NCBI GenBank assembly: GCA_900175165.2
Contig: FWWN02000587.1
Location: forward strand, 1-64,000
Source: Rhizomucor pusillus
Lineage: Eukaryota > Mucoromycota > Mucoromycetes > Mucorales > Lichtheimiaceae
DNA: 64,000 nt
Reading direction: 5' to 3'
Part shown: piece by piece, positions 26,304 to 37,278 of the stretch
How the letters are laid out: the number at the start of each line of letters is the position of its first letter
How positions within the stretch are numbered: position 1 is the stretch's first letter
The notes under the pieces: model-generated
What the model saw: the letters and a program-made list of their open reading frames with translations, nothing else
What the model was told of the DNA's origin: nothing
Databases searched by the model: none
Program-made: the position numbers and the translations under genes

Positions 26304-28478
26304 CTAAGGTTCATCTAGCGGAAGAAAGCTCCAGACGGTTCCCAGAACAGCCATGGATAATGCTACAGCGAGCATAAGTATATTCAAAGTACTTTGCAGC
26401 ACGCTAATTGATTGGCCGTATAGTCGCTGGTAGCACAGCAACGGAAAGATGGCCGAAATACCAAAGCTGAAAAGAGCACCTAGTAGGGACTTTTTGTTTG
26501 TTAAAAAAGTTATTAGCCTTGAATGCAATGGATGTGACAATTCTTAGAGTTCACTTACTACAATGCGATCGAATGCTGGAAACACTGTTGCCACGTAAAT
26601 GACAAAGCATGTCAACGCAAGCCGGTTCACAGCCACAAAGGCTCCATGTTTCAAAGGGTTCGACAACGGCATGCAGTCGCTGAACATTGACCAGCTCTTT
26701 AACCACAGCTCCCAGGTAACATTTACGGGGTTCATAATCAGTGCATATTTGGCTATTGGCGTGACCACCACAAGCCAGAGTGCAACGTAGTTTAGGATTT
26801 TGTAAAAACCCGGTGTAACAGCTAAGTTTTGTGTAATCTGAAAGCATTCTTCAGTATGCTATTCTTACGCGGTGGTTTACCCGGTCTGTTTGTATAGCAA
26901 CTTGCCTCTTGCATGGTGGTTGTCCCAAACATTAGGTAACCTGCAGCAGCCATGGCAACGTACACCAAGAACGTAATTACATACGTGATATCCACCATTC
27001 TGTCGTACATTTTCGGGTCCTGCATATCACGGTAAATGGAAGGGAACACTGCGTGGCCGGCAAACCCTGCCATCATGAGTCCAAAGCTGAGCGGGATACG
27101 GGAAGGATCAGACGGTACAATTTCTGTTTCCTATTGCGTGATATATTAGTTATTTATTGTTGCTTGTTGATTTTCCTTCTTTGTTGTATCTCTCTCTCTC
27201 TGTGCGTGTGTGTCTGGAGATGTCAACAGAACCTACCATGGGATCCCAGAGACTACCGGGTTTGTCATTTTTGGAAAATCCGTCAAACAGGACAATAATC
27301 ACCAGACTCACGCAGCTTACAATGCCAATGAAGCTAGCCACCGACAGTTTCCGCAGCGGGAAAAATAGAAATGGTGCCATCAGAAAGAAGCAGTAAAGCC
27401 TGGATGATACAAAGTCCACGCTCGGAAAGAGCGCTTGCAAACCGTCTCCAAGTAAAGCGACCATCGCTACCCTACATTGTTTTGGTTTACAAGTTGATGT
27501 TGAGTTAAAGTTATATGGATATGAATAAAGATTTGCATATTTATCCGCTGCTGATGCTGCAGCAGCAGAGATATGTGTACTTACGCCATAGCAAAAAGCT
27601 CCACAAAGAACACGCTGCCAATAAATGCTCGGCCTCGCTCGCCGAATGCAGCCATGCCCATATCACCGTACGTTGTTGCTCCAGGTGCAGCATCCAGGCA
27701 GCGAGCTAGCAACTTTGCCGTATAGTTGGTGCCTGCTGCGCAGAATACAAATATAAGCGATCCTATGAGCCACCCGGAAATTCGAAAAGCGAGAGGAAAC
27801 GCTAGTATGCCGACACCGATGAGAATGTTAATTGCATTAAACACAGATTGTAAAAAGCTTGATTTTTGTTGCAGTTCCTTCTGATGGTGTATGCTGTCAC
27901 TGTGGTTGATGGATGCTCTTGGTAACAGTTCCTGTGATATTACAGAGGCGATAGTTGCACGCTTGGAGAGTGGTTCGCAATAGGTGCTCAATGTCGATAC
28001 AGCGATAGGCGTCGTCTGCGCAGACAGTGTACGGTCTAAGCCCGAATCTGAGTAGAATGTAAACTTATGTGCTTGTTGCATCTCTCTGACAAATAAATAA
28101 CGCAATCAGTTCCCGTAAGCCGAATAGCGTGGTGAATGCAGAGACTTACTGGAGCCTACTATCACTTTGGTCTGCTAGCAGCGCTCGTTCTTCGTCTGGT
28201 ATATTTCGGCTATCACAGTGGGCACCGTTGTGGTCGTAGTTACTAGGTACTGGTAAATTTTCGGCTATGTACAACATGGATGCCCTTGAACAAGAACTAG
28301 TGAAAGATTCGATCGTATCTTTAAACGAGCGAGGGTGTATCCATTGGTCTGTTGCACTGAGGTATGCTGTCTCGGCGAACGAGGTATACTCGTATTCACT
28401 GTCGACTTGATGACAGTTAGCGGCATTGTTAGGCATCCGAGTGGATGCTGTCTTTGGCACATCAATTGGAGTACTCAT
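26304..28478 (-). CDS. Vacuolar amino acid transporter (AVT/AAAP family)
   Basis: Six exons: 28478-28150, 28085-27585, 27471-27237, 27130-26906, 26837-26559, 26489-26304; 584 residues. A long hydrophilic N-terminal tail (about 190 residues) precedes some eleven membrane segments. The core begins with SVFNAINILIGVGILAFPLA, the signature of amino acid/auxin permeases of the yeast Avt1 type, and continues with MMAGFAGHAVFPSIYRDM and ITQNLAVTPGFYKILNY. Family members exchange protons for neutral amino acids at the vacuole. The intron at 26838-26905 has a GC donor (GAG|GCAAGT); the nearby GT does not fit the phase. A 71-codon open frame ends 77 nt before this ATG. Direction of transport and substrate are not determinable. 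Confidence 0.9.
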
Positions 28479-30381
28479 GTTGGACTGCAGTAGCAGCGTT
28501 AACAAGAAAAAAAAATGAAATAAAGTTTTCTCACGATGGCTTTTTTATACACCGTTATCTTTGCAAAGCAAGATTTGGGAGATGAAACGTTTCAAGTCTG
28601 GAGAAAGTCAAATTGCTGTCGGGTGTAACAACCATCTTGCACCTTATTTTTTTTTCTTGTGCGTTTTGGCAACAAGCCTCGGCGCGCGCTGCTGATAATG
28701 CTTCACAACTATCAACATCCCCGCTATTGACAGCTACAACAGTTTCATCATGCTTCTTGTTTGGCATCATGTAACGCTTCTCGAACCGGTTAATTAGGCT
28801 GCAGCCCTAAAAAAGGAAAAAGAGCTCTAGCTTGCAAAATCAAAGTATCAGTCAAAATTTTACATTTCGCATGCAAGTCGCTGCTTACTCAAAGTGTTGC
28901 ATATCTGCGAGGTTTTTTCTATGTCTCAGCCATACTAATTAAGAAACTTTAACAGCTTTTCTATTTAGGTTTTGAGTCTTGGGGATTTTCCAGTTAAATG
29001 GCATCAAAATGCTAGTTATTATTCATATTTATGCTAGGCATTACCTTAATGCAATCGCTTTTGCTGCTAGTAATAATGTAAGTCCATATTTGATTGCTAC
29101 TCTACCTCCAAAGATTTGTTTAGCTATTTTCTCTGGCTACTTGGATGATCCTCACATTAGGTCATACACATGAAGATAACATATCCTAAGCCATACCGGT
29201 TGAAGAGCTCAGATTTTTTTAGTTGGGAAACATGCGCATTATGGAATCGTTTGTGTGACAGTGTCCCTTTAAGGAAGTGAAGGGTTTCTCTGGTAGTGCG
29301 CCTCAGCTCCAAAAGGTACTTGTACCTCGTGTTTGAGAAGTGAGATCTCAGCCAGTCATTGTATATGTCTCGTAAAACGGAGCTTCCTTTCATTACCTTA
29401 CCTGGTATTGTTTGGCTTAACCAACACATATAACCTGTGTCTCGTATCTTCGCATTCCCATCTCGTTGGATGGCAGCTTGGCGCCGTATGTCAAGACGAT
29501 GCCGAACGGATCAGCCTTATTGTCCAAGTGCTTAAGTCTTGTACTGGCTTGCTGATAGTCTTCTCTCTCTACGTTTACGAGGGTTAAAAATTAATCATTA
29601 GTTGCAGGTTTAATACATATTACATACTTCTCCTCAATTCATATGCTCGTTGTACACTTTGAGTAGTCTGCTCTTCTTGTTCAAGGTTCTGGATTATCGG
29701 GCGAGGCAAGTCATCAATCTTGTCGAGAAGATCCTGTACAAACGAAGCATTGAAGGGTAGAGCGACTCTATGGCATGTTTGAAGAGGATTTAGAAATGAG
29801 AGGAACACCACCAGATCTGGCCGAATCGCTTGAGGTTTTGAAAAACAGTCAAGAGTAATATGGATCGTATGTAAACAAGATATGAGGAATTGCATCACCC
29901 AAACAAATTTGAGAACGTCCATAATAAGTTTCCATCATGAATGTAAATTACGGTGGGACTTCTCATGCAGCGAAATGTGTCGAAGACAAGGTAGTTCTGT
30001 TCTACCGGTTCCGAAATGTATACAATTGAAACCCCGAGATGTTGTGTCCCGCCAACTTTCCATTTTGTGTCACCGCTGACGTCAGTGCAAGATTGGTTTC
30101 TTTCTCTTTCAAGAAAACCAGCATTTGTGAACGACAGATCTCAACATCGAATATACGACTGTAGCCGAATTCGAGCGTTGTAACCTTCATTGTTCGAGGA
30201 ACGAAAAGCAAGAGGGATATAAGAGCAAAGGAACTACTGTTATCAAGGTACTGAACTCTTGAAGGTTCTTGTAAACCGCCATACAGGTAGAAAATCGAAA
30301 TATAAGGTCACAATTTGTTTCTTTGAACAAAGAAGCTCATGTATGTAACCTTTTGATAGTCATATCGAGACGAAAAAGTCT
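28479..30381. other. Accessory stretch with apparent coding remnants
   Basis: About 1.9 kb separates the transporter gene from the bZIP gene. The left end is the transporter upstream region, including the small frame at 28555-28770. The middle and right hold minus-strand open segments listed separately as a possible pseudogene. No intact gene is recognised. Confidence 0.5.
29157..30211 (-). pseudogene. Possible degraded gene of unknown family
   Basis: Open segments on the minus strand (30211-30002, 29922-29620 and 29429-29157) have ordinary protein-like composition but sit in different frames, separated by stops. Good donor and acceptor pairs are few. Between 30002 and 29922 the text continues in another frame (NYLVFDTFRCMRSPTVIYIH), suggesting a frame shift, and a weak splice at about 29630 could join YELRR to DYQQASTRLKHL. 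The pieces do not match a family I can name. It may be a decayed gene or a poorly spliced real one. Confidence 0.3.
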
Positions 30382-31924
30382 ATGCAGCAACACCAGCAGT
30401 TCCCTCACAGCAGCATGAAGTCTGAAAATTCGAGTAAGCAGTGTATTATTCAGCCTTGATCGAACTTGGTAACTGATGACCCAGCAATAGGCAGTCCTCC
30501 CATGGCAGTACTGCCGCTAAATTCCAGTTCGAAACTGGACCAAGAGCCCAATCCATTTGAGCAAAGCTTTTCAGGAGCAGCCGCCGCCGGGATCGCCAAC
30601 AAGTCTGATAGCAGAAAAGAAATTTTAAACGATAAGATGGGCAGTCAGCCCGAAGGCAGCAAACCCATCTTGCCGCCTGTTGCTTCCATCACCAGTCCTG
30701 CACCGCCACTGATTGCTGGAGGGGTATTACCGAAAGATGTAACCAATCAATTTGCGTGGGATAGTCTCCGCACTGGACCATTGTCACCATCCATGCTGCA
30801 GGGTCCTGCTCGACCAGACAACCTTGATTATACTTATCGACAAATTCCTCAACAGTCGCAGCAGCAACGCCAGCAGCAAAGCCAGCAGCAAAGTGTAAAT
30901 GCTACAAGCACAACCTATGGGAACCAAACAGCAAATGGTGTTACCTTTGCGCACCAATATTCATCTTCTTCATCCCCTTCGTCTACAACCGGAACTGCTG
31001 GCGGCGGCAAATTCCAAAAGATGGAAAATAAACCCGCGCAGGAAGAAATATCAGGAAGCAGTGCTGCCAGACCTCAAAGTCGTAGCCGTACACAGCAGAA
31101 AACGACTGAAGATAAACCGTCCAATGAAGAACAATCTCGGAAAACCAACAGCCGGAAAAGAACAGCAACAAAGGATGATGGAGATGAAGAGTATAAGGAA
31201 TCGAACAGCACATCGACCAAGAAACGAACACGCACGCAAAGTAAAAATGTCGAAGATGACGAAAAGCGAAGGAATTTCCTAGAGAGGAATAGAATCGGTA
31301 CGGTATTCATGTGCACTTGCTGCAGCTCATTTTCTGGAGACTTACACAATCTATCTTTTAGCTGCATTGAAGTGCAGACAGCGCAAAAAACAATGGCTAA
31401 ACAACCTGCAAGCAAAAGTGGAGATCTTGACAACCGAAAACGAGCAACTTCAAGTGCAAGCAGAAGCAATGCGGGAAGAGATTGTCAACCTCAAGACACT
31501 GTTGTTAGCACACAAGGATTGCCCCGTCGCCCAGAGCAATGGTTTCAACGCAGCTGCCTTGCAAAAGTCGATACCCTCGATGATGCCTCAACAAATGATG
31601 GCGTCCGGAGCTCCAGCAGCAGCAACCATACCTCGCAATCCACCTACATTCCCGCAACCTACTTTTGTGTCGACAGTGGATCGATCTGGAGCCCCGGCAC
31701 CGTCAGTAGGCCGTCAATCTATATCGACTGCAGTTCCCTACACCTCGGGCGCACCTCCGGTGCTATCGCACCCAGCGCATCCGCAGCCTGCATCCGGGAT
31801 AATAGGTATACCTGTACAAGCACACAGTGCAGCCGTGGCGGCAGCTCTTCCGCCTCCACCTCCAACACAGCAACAACCCATGGTACCAGGTAGCGGTCCG
31901 ACTTCCGGTGTCTTGCGTTTCTGA
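30382..31924 (+). CDS. atf1: bZIP transcription factor, Atf1/CREB type
   Basis: Three exons: 30382-30433, 30491-31297, 31362-31924; 473 residues. ATF/CREB factors bind CRE sites as dimers and in fungi act below stress-activated MAP kinases. The basic region NRIAALKCRQRKKQW and the adjoining leucine zipper (residues about 280-350) carry the family signature. The N-terminus has PNPFEQSF and PPVASITSPA, as in the Aft1/Atf1 osmotic-response region, then a Gln-rich stretch and a Ser/Thr-rich, Lys/Arg-rich segment. The C-terminal third is Pro/Ala/Gln-rich. The first intron (30434-30490) could also use an acceptor at 30483, changing only the N-terminal junction. Confidence 0.92.
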
Positions 31925-33069
31925 ATACCTTAAAACCGACGTATTCCTACCTTTTCTCTCTCACACGCTCTTTCCTTTCGCTTTTAATTTCTGTTTAACC
32001 CCTCTTCCTCTCTTGTCTATCTCTTGCATATGCTGTACAATGGTTGCGGAGATCTTTATATCTCCTACCCTTAATCCTGCGCATCCTGTAAGCTTTGTTT
32101 GATATGTATAAACACTTTCTTCTTGTACCATTGCACTTCATCCAATGATGGTTAGGAAGAGACGCACAGACTGATGTTGTGCAACAAAGAGAGGTTTCGA
32201 GTATATGTAACATTCATTGTGCCTGTATTTGTTAATTCACATCAGCGATCGACCCGCGTTCGTGTCACCACGCCACACACACACACACACACGCACAGCC
32301 AGAAGCTATAGCAAGTCTAACAAAATTATTGCAATCTGAACCCTCAACTTGCTTTTTTGGCAGTCTGCAAGGAAACTCAATGCCAAGAAATTCGGCGTAT
32401 TTCGAGCATCCCCAGTTACTCGAAACGACACTCCCTCAATTCTCCCTCATCCTCACCCTCCCCCCAACCAGTAAACATTATGAAGATTACTGTTTACTCG
32501 ATTGTGAGATTGCACGCATATATCAACAACGAGTATGAGCGAAACCGCATACATCTGTACACCGTTGGCAAGGCATTTGACGGCTAGAATAACTAGTGTG
32601 TAAATTGTATGGTAACAGCACTTTGTGAGTTGTCGGCATCACGATTGTTGTTGACATAGATGTATCAACAGCAGCAGCGGCTCGCGGTTACCTCTGAGTC
32701 TCTCGCTGCAGACATCATGTTTCACTGCGTCTTAAGATCACAAACATTCTTGCCTTGTGCATCCATCGCTATCAAAATGATTACGCACGGCAATGTGCAT
32801 TTATTCCACAATCAAGAATACAAATGAAGAAATGGCCGACTCACAGTCCAGGCTTTAATGTGTGCTCACTTGGGGGTGGGGATGGGATGCGAGCGGGAGA
32901 GCAAGGGAGATGTGCGCTTTACTTTGGGGGGTTTGCATGCTTCTGTATAGAATTCAAAGAAACAAACGTGTCGAGAAAACTTATAAAGGAGAGACGACGG
33001 CTGCTGACGATTTATTTTTTCAGCTATTGTCTTTTTTTATTATTATTATTGTCATTCACACTTTAATTG
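31925..33069. other. Intergenic region after the bZIP gene
   Basis: About 1.1 kb. The first few hundred bases are probably the bZIP 3' UTR. It contains an AC dinucleotide repeat at 32273-32292 and an A/T-rich segment before the next gene. Short open frames (for example 32755-33066) show no motif. Confidence 0.55.
32273..32292 (+). repeat. (AC)n microsatellite
   Basis: Ten AC units in the presumed 3' flank of the bZIP gene. Confidence 0.85.
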
Positions 33070-34584
33070 ATGCTTCAATCTCAAATTATCAACGTTCTTC
33101 CACGGCGTATTGTAGCTACTTTGTGGGCATCGCAAGAAACGAGAGTCTCTGTAAGTTTTTTCTTTCTTCCTTGCACTGTTAAATTAAATTACACGCTGCA
33201 ATGGGTGCACGGAACTAATAAGCTACATTTTCTTAATTCTTGTCAGTTATCTCATTTTTATAGAAAACAGCACCAGCAGCGAGCAGCAGAAGAACCACCA
33301 GCTACTACACCTGCTTTCCTGCGATCCGAGTTACCACTGCGCTACGCACATCTTCTTCGTCTCTTGTCGACTCTATCTCCGGAAGCTCTGCAGACACCTA
33401 TCATTCGCCACGTCGCACATCGGTATCTTTACGATTTATGCACGCTTTTGCATCCCTCGCTTGGAGGAACATCAAGGCGGGCGTTTGCAGATGTTCTCCG
33501 ACGAATTCGCCACCGACAAGCAGCTAGCCTCATCCGACTACGCTACGCATTATCATCCGTATCGCCCGCATTGTTGGATAATCTGAATACCGTCGGTCTC
33601 GGTATTCATATGTTGCTAGGTAAGGCATTACAAGCCCCCCTGGTTTCTTGGCATATCCTCCTAAGTTATGCGATTTTATTTTATCGAATCAATTCAGACC
33701 AGCACCTGGCAGAACATGCCGAACGTGTACAAATGCTATGTCCCATTGCAGTTGCCCAGCAAGCAGCCACCGACGCTCGCGAGGCTTGCAAATCCGCCTT
33801 GTGCCGCCAGGTTCCGGAAATACACGTCGAGGCATACCAGCGGAAAAAACAAGATGTTCGTCTGACATTTATGCCAACGTTGCTCCACAGGGTGTTGTAT
33901 GAAACCATGCTCTTGACGCTTCGTGCACAGATGGCTCAGGCAGACCCAGTCCAATCCAAGTGGTCGTCGTGGCTGCCTTCTTTGCGGTCTCATTGGTCGC
34001 GCGACAGTGACAAGATAACGCTAAGCGTATTTGGAGGACCTACAAGCGTTGGATTCCGGCTCACCACTCCTGCGCCTCTGCTAGCCAGCGACCTGCGTCC
34101 TGACATTCCACGGAATCCTGCCGGTATTCCTGCGTCCCACGGCATTTTGAGCCACACACAGCCAGATACACTCCAAGACGATACCATTCCCGATGTCAAC
34201 TGGTATGCTTGGAGCGGCTGGAGTGCAGCCAAAGTTATGGCAAGCCATTGGGGTGGTAATCTGGACCAGGTAACAGCCGACGGTCTTGGCAGCACCATCT
34301 ATCTCGCTCTCGACCGGGACACCACACTCCAGGAACGATACCCTTCAAAACGTACACTTGGCTGCTCCGCATATCATCTGCTTCGACATCATCGACGCAT
34401 GTCTGCAGCAGCTGTTGCAGCTGCTGTCAATTCTCCTTTGACACATGCAGCCGCGGAGGACCAACTCGATGCGTTTCTGGACGCTATATCCACCAAGGAA
34501 ACCTGGAGCCCTACACGTCGCGATGAAGTCTATCACTCCGTCTCCACCACTGCAGCCGTCGCTGCGGCTGTCGGCCACGCCTAA
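33070..34584 (+). CDS. PDK/BCKDK-like mitochondrial protein, predicted pseudokinase
   Basis: Three exons: 33070-33150, 33247-33619, 33698-34584; 446 residues. The fold order is that of mitochondrial pyruvate or branched-chain 2-oxoacid dehydrogenase kinases: basic presequence, SHFYRKQ, LPLRYAHLLRLL, a four-helix region (FADVLRRIRHRQ, LLDNLNTVGLGIHMLL), then a GHKL-like region. The ATP-site motifs are decayed. The N-box expected as E-x-x-K-N-A-x-R-A reads ETMLLTLRA. The acidic G1 motif is replaced by VFGGPTSVGF, and G2 by WSGWSAAKVMASHWGG, although GLGSTIYLAL still marks the C-terminal strand. I infer loss of catalysis with a possible regulatory or scaffold role on dehydrogenase complexes. Intron 2 is a multiple of three, so read-through would stay in frame. 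Confidence 0.78.
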   Translation: MLQSQIINVLPRRIVATLWASQETRVSVSFFFLPCTVKLNYTLQWVHGTNKLHFLNSCQLSHFYRKQHQQRAAEEPPATTPAFLRSELPLRYAHLLRLLSTLSPEALQTPIIRHVAHRYLYDLCTLLHPSLGGTSRRAFADVLRRIRHRQAASLIRLRYALSSVSPALLDNLNTVGLGIHMLLGKALQAPLVSWHILLSYAILFYRINSDQHLAEHAERVQMLCPIAVAQQAATDAREACKSALCRQVPEIHVEAYQRKKQDVRLTFMPTLLHRVLYETMLLTLRAQMAQADPVQSKWSSWLPSLRSHWSRDSDKITLSVFGGPTSVGFRLTTPAPLLASDLRPDIPRNPAGIPASHGILSHTQPDTLQDDTIPDVNWYAWSGWSAAKVMASHWGGNLDQVTADGLGSTIYLALDRDTTLQERYPSKRTLGCSAYHLLRHHRRMSAAAVAAAVNSPLTHAAAEDQLDAFLDAISTKETWSPTRRDEVYHSVSTTAAVAAAVGHA

Positions 34585-34981
34585 GCTCTTCCCCCCTTCC
34601 TCCTAACTTACTCATACACATAGCGCACACACACATCCTCTCATCCAACTCTATATATATTTTCCAACCATCATCATCGTTTTCTCTTTATTATATATAT
34701 ATGCAGCCTTGTTGCTCTATGTACACATTTTGTTTCATCAGCACCCCTTCCCGCACGTCGACATTATACCCTTTACGCTTAATTTTGAACATCATTAAAG
34801 TTTGTCCAGCAACTGCATGCATAAGCAAAGAATCTTCCAACTGTACGGCGAGATTTCTTTTTAATGGTACTAAAAAACGAATGTAAACTTTACAAACTGT
34901 GTCCAGCGGCAACTCACACCGCCAGACTCGCACACACCCTGAATGATATGGTGGTGTGTGAAGCCGCTTGGACAGCCAATG
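34585..34981. other. Convergent intergenic region
   Basis: About 400 nt between the ends of the PDK-like gene and RDS3. It contains short TATA and CA tracts and is probably two facing 3' UTRs. No gene is supported. Confidence 0.55.
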
Positions 34982-35502
34982 TTATCTCTTTTTGAACCCA
35001 AACTTTTTCCGTTCGTAAAATAGATCTTAACGTTTTGCAGAAGGCCCATTAGCATTAAGATTTCCCATCCAATTGGACTCAAAGCCTGACATACCTGTTT
35101 TTGATGAGCCAAGGTTGATAATCTTTGGACATCCCTCGCGGTCCTTCTCCAGTCTTGTACAACCAACACAGTAGTACGCATCAGAAACACCAGGACCACC
35201 GCAGATTACGCAACGACCTTGGAACGAACCTACACAGATCGTCAGTGAAATCATAATTCCACAGACATTTACACTTTACGCACCAAAGTTGCACTCGTCA
35301 CAGATCCGTACCAGCGTGGCAGGTCGGACATAACTAGAGAGTAGATAATCCTATCAGTGTCAAGCTAACATGGAAACATCGAGAAATGTCTAGGTTACCT
35401 GTCGCAGATCACACATTTACCATCGTCTTTCTCACACAGACGGCCGATTGCTATGCCTGGTTGCTTCCGGCAGAAGATCAAGTCTGGGTGATGCTTCGCC
35501 AT
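34982..35502 (-). CDS. RDS3: U2 snRNP SF3b subunit Rds3/PHF5A
   Basis: Four exons: 35502-35399, 35333-35284, 35229-35095, 35025-34982; 110 residues, the same length as human PHF5A. It is a small knotted zinc protein of the SF3b complex that helps hold the branch-site adenosine during spliceosome assembly. Near-invariant segments are [41 protein letters not shown] and the C-terminal [14 protein letters not shown]. Eleven of the twelve zinc-ligand cysteines are present, but position 26 is Asp (CEKDDGKC rather than CEKCDGKC), and Cys40 of the human protein is Ala. The position-26 change needs two base substitutions relative to TGC or TGT. Identity is certain. Confidence 0.96.
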
Positions 35503-36018
35503 AAAGAAACAAGCAGAACGAAACTCCAGGCAGCTTTTCAAGAAAATGTAGAGTCCGATTACAGACCAATCATTTTGTCTCGTTGGGCTGACAGGAAGAA
35601 ACAGAAAGAAGCAACAGCTTACAAATATCATCCTATCATCATCATCGTTGCTCATGCAACGGGGCATGGGTTTTGGGCATTACAGAGTTGAACCTTAGGA
35701 TAAAATACACGCTATTATTTATTAGTATTTGGCTTTCCAATAACTTGAAAATTCCTAAAACAATATCCATGTCAACAGAGGTTAAGAAAGGTTAAGAAAT
35801 ATGTATATGTTTGCAAAGCTACAGTTTCTGCAGCAATGCGGCGCAAAAATAAGTGTCGCTCAAATAATGGATATTCAACATAAATCATTGTCCTGTTCAT
35901 TTCTACAAGATATTGATGACCGGCTGATAACAAAGGACCTTGACTGTCGGCCATGGCCGTCGCGAGCACTAATAACTACTACTTGTCATAGCAATAACTT
36001 CATATTAATCATTTTCAC
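35503..36018. other. Divergent intergenic region between RDS3 and the Gln-rich gene
   Basis: About 500 nt of upstream sequence for two outward-facing genes. No clear promoter box or other feature is recognised. Confidence 0.5.
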
Positions 36019-37123
36019 ATGGAAGATAGCATTAACGAGCTGTACACTTCCAAAGCTGCATGGGTTGAGAAGGCCCTTGTAGCGATGTAAGCAGCCAAAG
36101 AAGCAAGCTGCTGAAAGGGATGGCGAAGAACAACCAAATGATAGCAAAGATGCTTCTACTTCCCGTACTGTCTCTACTGCTAAAGCATTCCGAGGAAAAA
36201 GGCCAAATATACATGTGAATTGATAAAATCTCATTGGCTGCGCGACTTGACCATTTGAAAATGCTGGCTAAAGAATCTCCTTCTCCGCTGAAGAAACAAC
36301 CTCGAATGGACGCTGCTGCATCGCCTTCGCCTACACATGCAATAGATTCAGCTGCATCGTCACCGCTGAGCAGTCTTGACGAGTCTGGACTGGTGGATAT
36401 CATTGGCGACCAGCCTTCCGAAGAGATCGTGACCAAAGAGGAAGAGCAGCCAGAGCATTCGCAGCAAGAGCCACCACAACAGTTTCAACAAGAACAGCAG
36501 CAGCAGCAACAACTACAACAACAACAACAAACACCTGTTAAAACGGAGTCGTTTTCGTCCTCTGCGGCAACGTTTGAAGAAATACAAAAGCAGCTGAAAG
36601 CTACCCTCGACCACGTAGAGCAACGAAATATGGTCAGTGGATTCCAGACATTAAGCAAGGCAACGAGTGTCGTGGTAGATAACTGCGAGCAATTGGGTAA
36701 AATAATCATCCATCGTTGTGTGAGATGACAGGGAGAAGAAAAAGAAGAGGAACAACTGATTTCATGTTAGGACTCGCATCCGACGATCATCCGTACAACG
36801 CTGTCGATAGAGAGCAGTTTTGGGCGGGTCTCAACAACTGCTGGTTGTATGCATTAGCGCAACGGCAAGAACCTAGCTGCGAGGCCGAGCGATTAACTGA
36901 CCAGCATCTGTATGGACTTCGCGAGCTAGTTGTTCAATGGGCTGATAAGCTGGAACGTTTCGGTCTCGTCGACTACGAAATGGGTTGGTGGGAGGCCGAT
37001 ATCCTAGCTGCCATCGATGCTATCCTCGCCATGAACTTTGCTGCCGCACAGGCGGCTGCCCAAGCCGCGGTAGCGCAGGCTGCGGCCGCATTGTTTGGAG
37101 ATGATGTCTTGAAGCAACACTAG
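36019..37123 (+). CDS. Gln-rich protein of unknown function
   Basis: The secure part is exon 36294-36696 (open frame from 36234) joined by a GT-AG intron to 36771-37123. It encodes a Ser/Pro/Ala-rich segment, a Gln tract (about 20 Q within 30 residues), a coiled coil (FEEIQKQLKATLDHVEQRN), a compact helical domain (NNCWLYALAQ, LVVQWADKLERFGLV, GWWEADILAAIDAIL) and an Ala-rich C-terminus. The 5' end is uncertain. A good candidate is ATG 36019 with exons 36019-36086 and 36145-36214, starting MEDSINELYTSKAAWVEKAL; alternatively translation starts at ATG 36261. I do not recognise the family. Composition suggests a nuclear regulator, which is inference only. Confidence 0.55.
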
Positions 37124-37278
37124 CAGTAGCCAAAAGATAGTTTCTTTTTTCTCTTTTTACATTGTACATACTTTTCCGTGAATACCAGCTTTAGTTTCCA
37201 TTTTGTATTTACTTTTACAGCCAGATCTTCTATTATTTTTTACAGCTCTAAAATAGGCGTTTCGTTTGGTTGCGTTGA

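Noticed and set aside
29620..30211. Assignment of the degraded coding text to an HSPA12/Hsp70-like family
   Set aside because: Only vague resemblance to a strand region was seen; no nucleotide-binding signature is present.
35386..35691. A 101-codon plus-strand frame over RDS3
   Set aside because: It is antisense to the highly conserved first RDS3 exon, and its text is the shadow of that exon.
36234..36234. Non-ATG start at the beginning of the open frame of the Gln-rich gene
   Set aside because: Upstream spliced exons or the ATG at 36261 are more likely than a TTG start.
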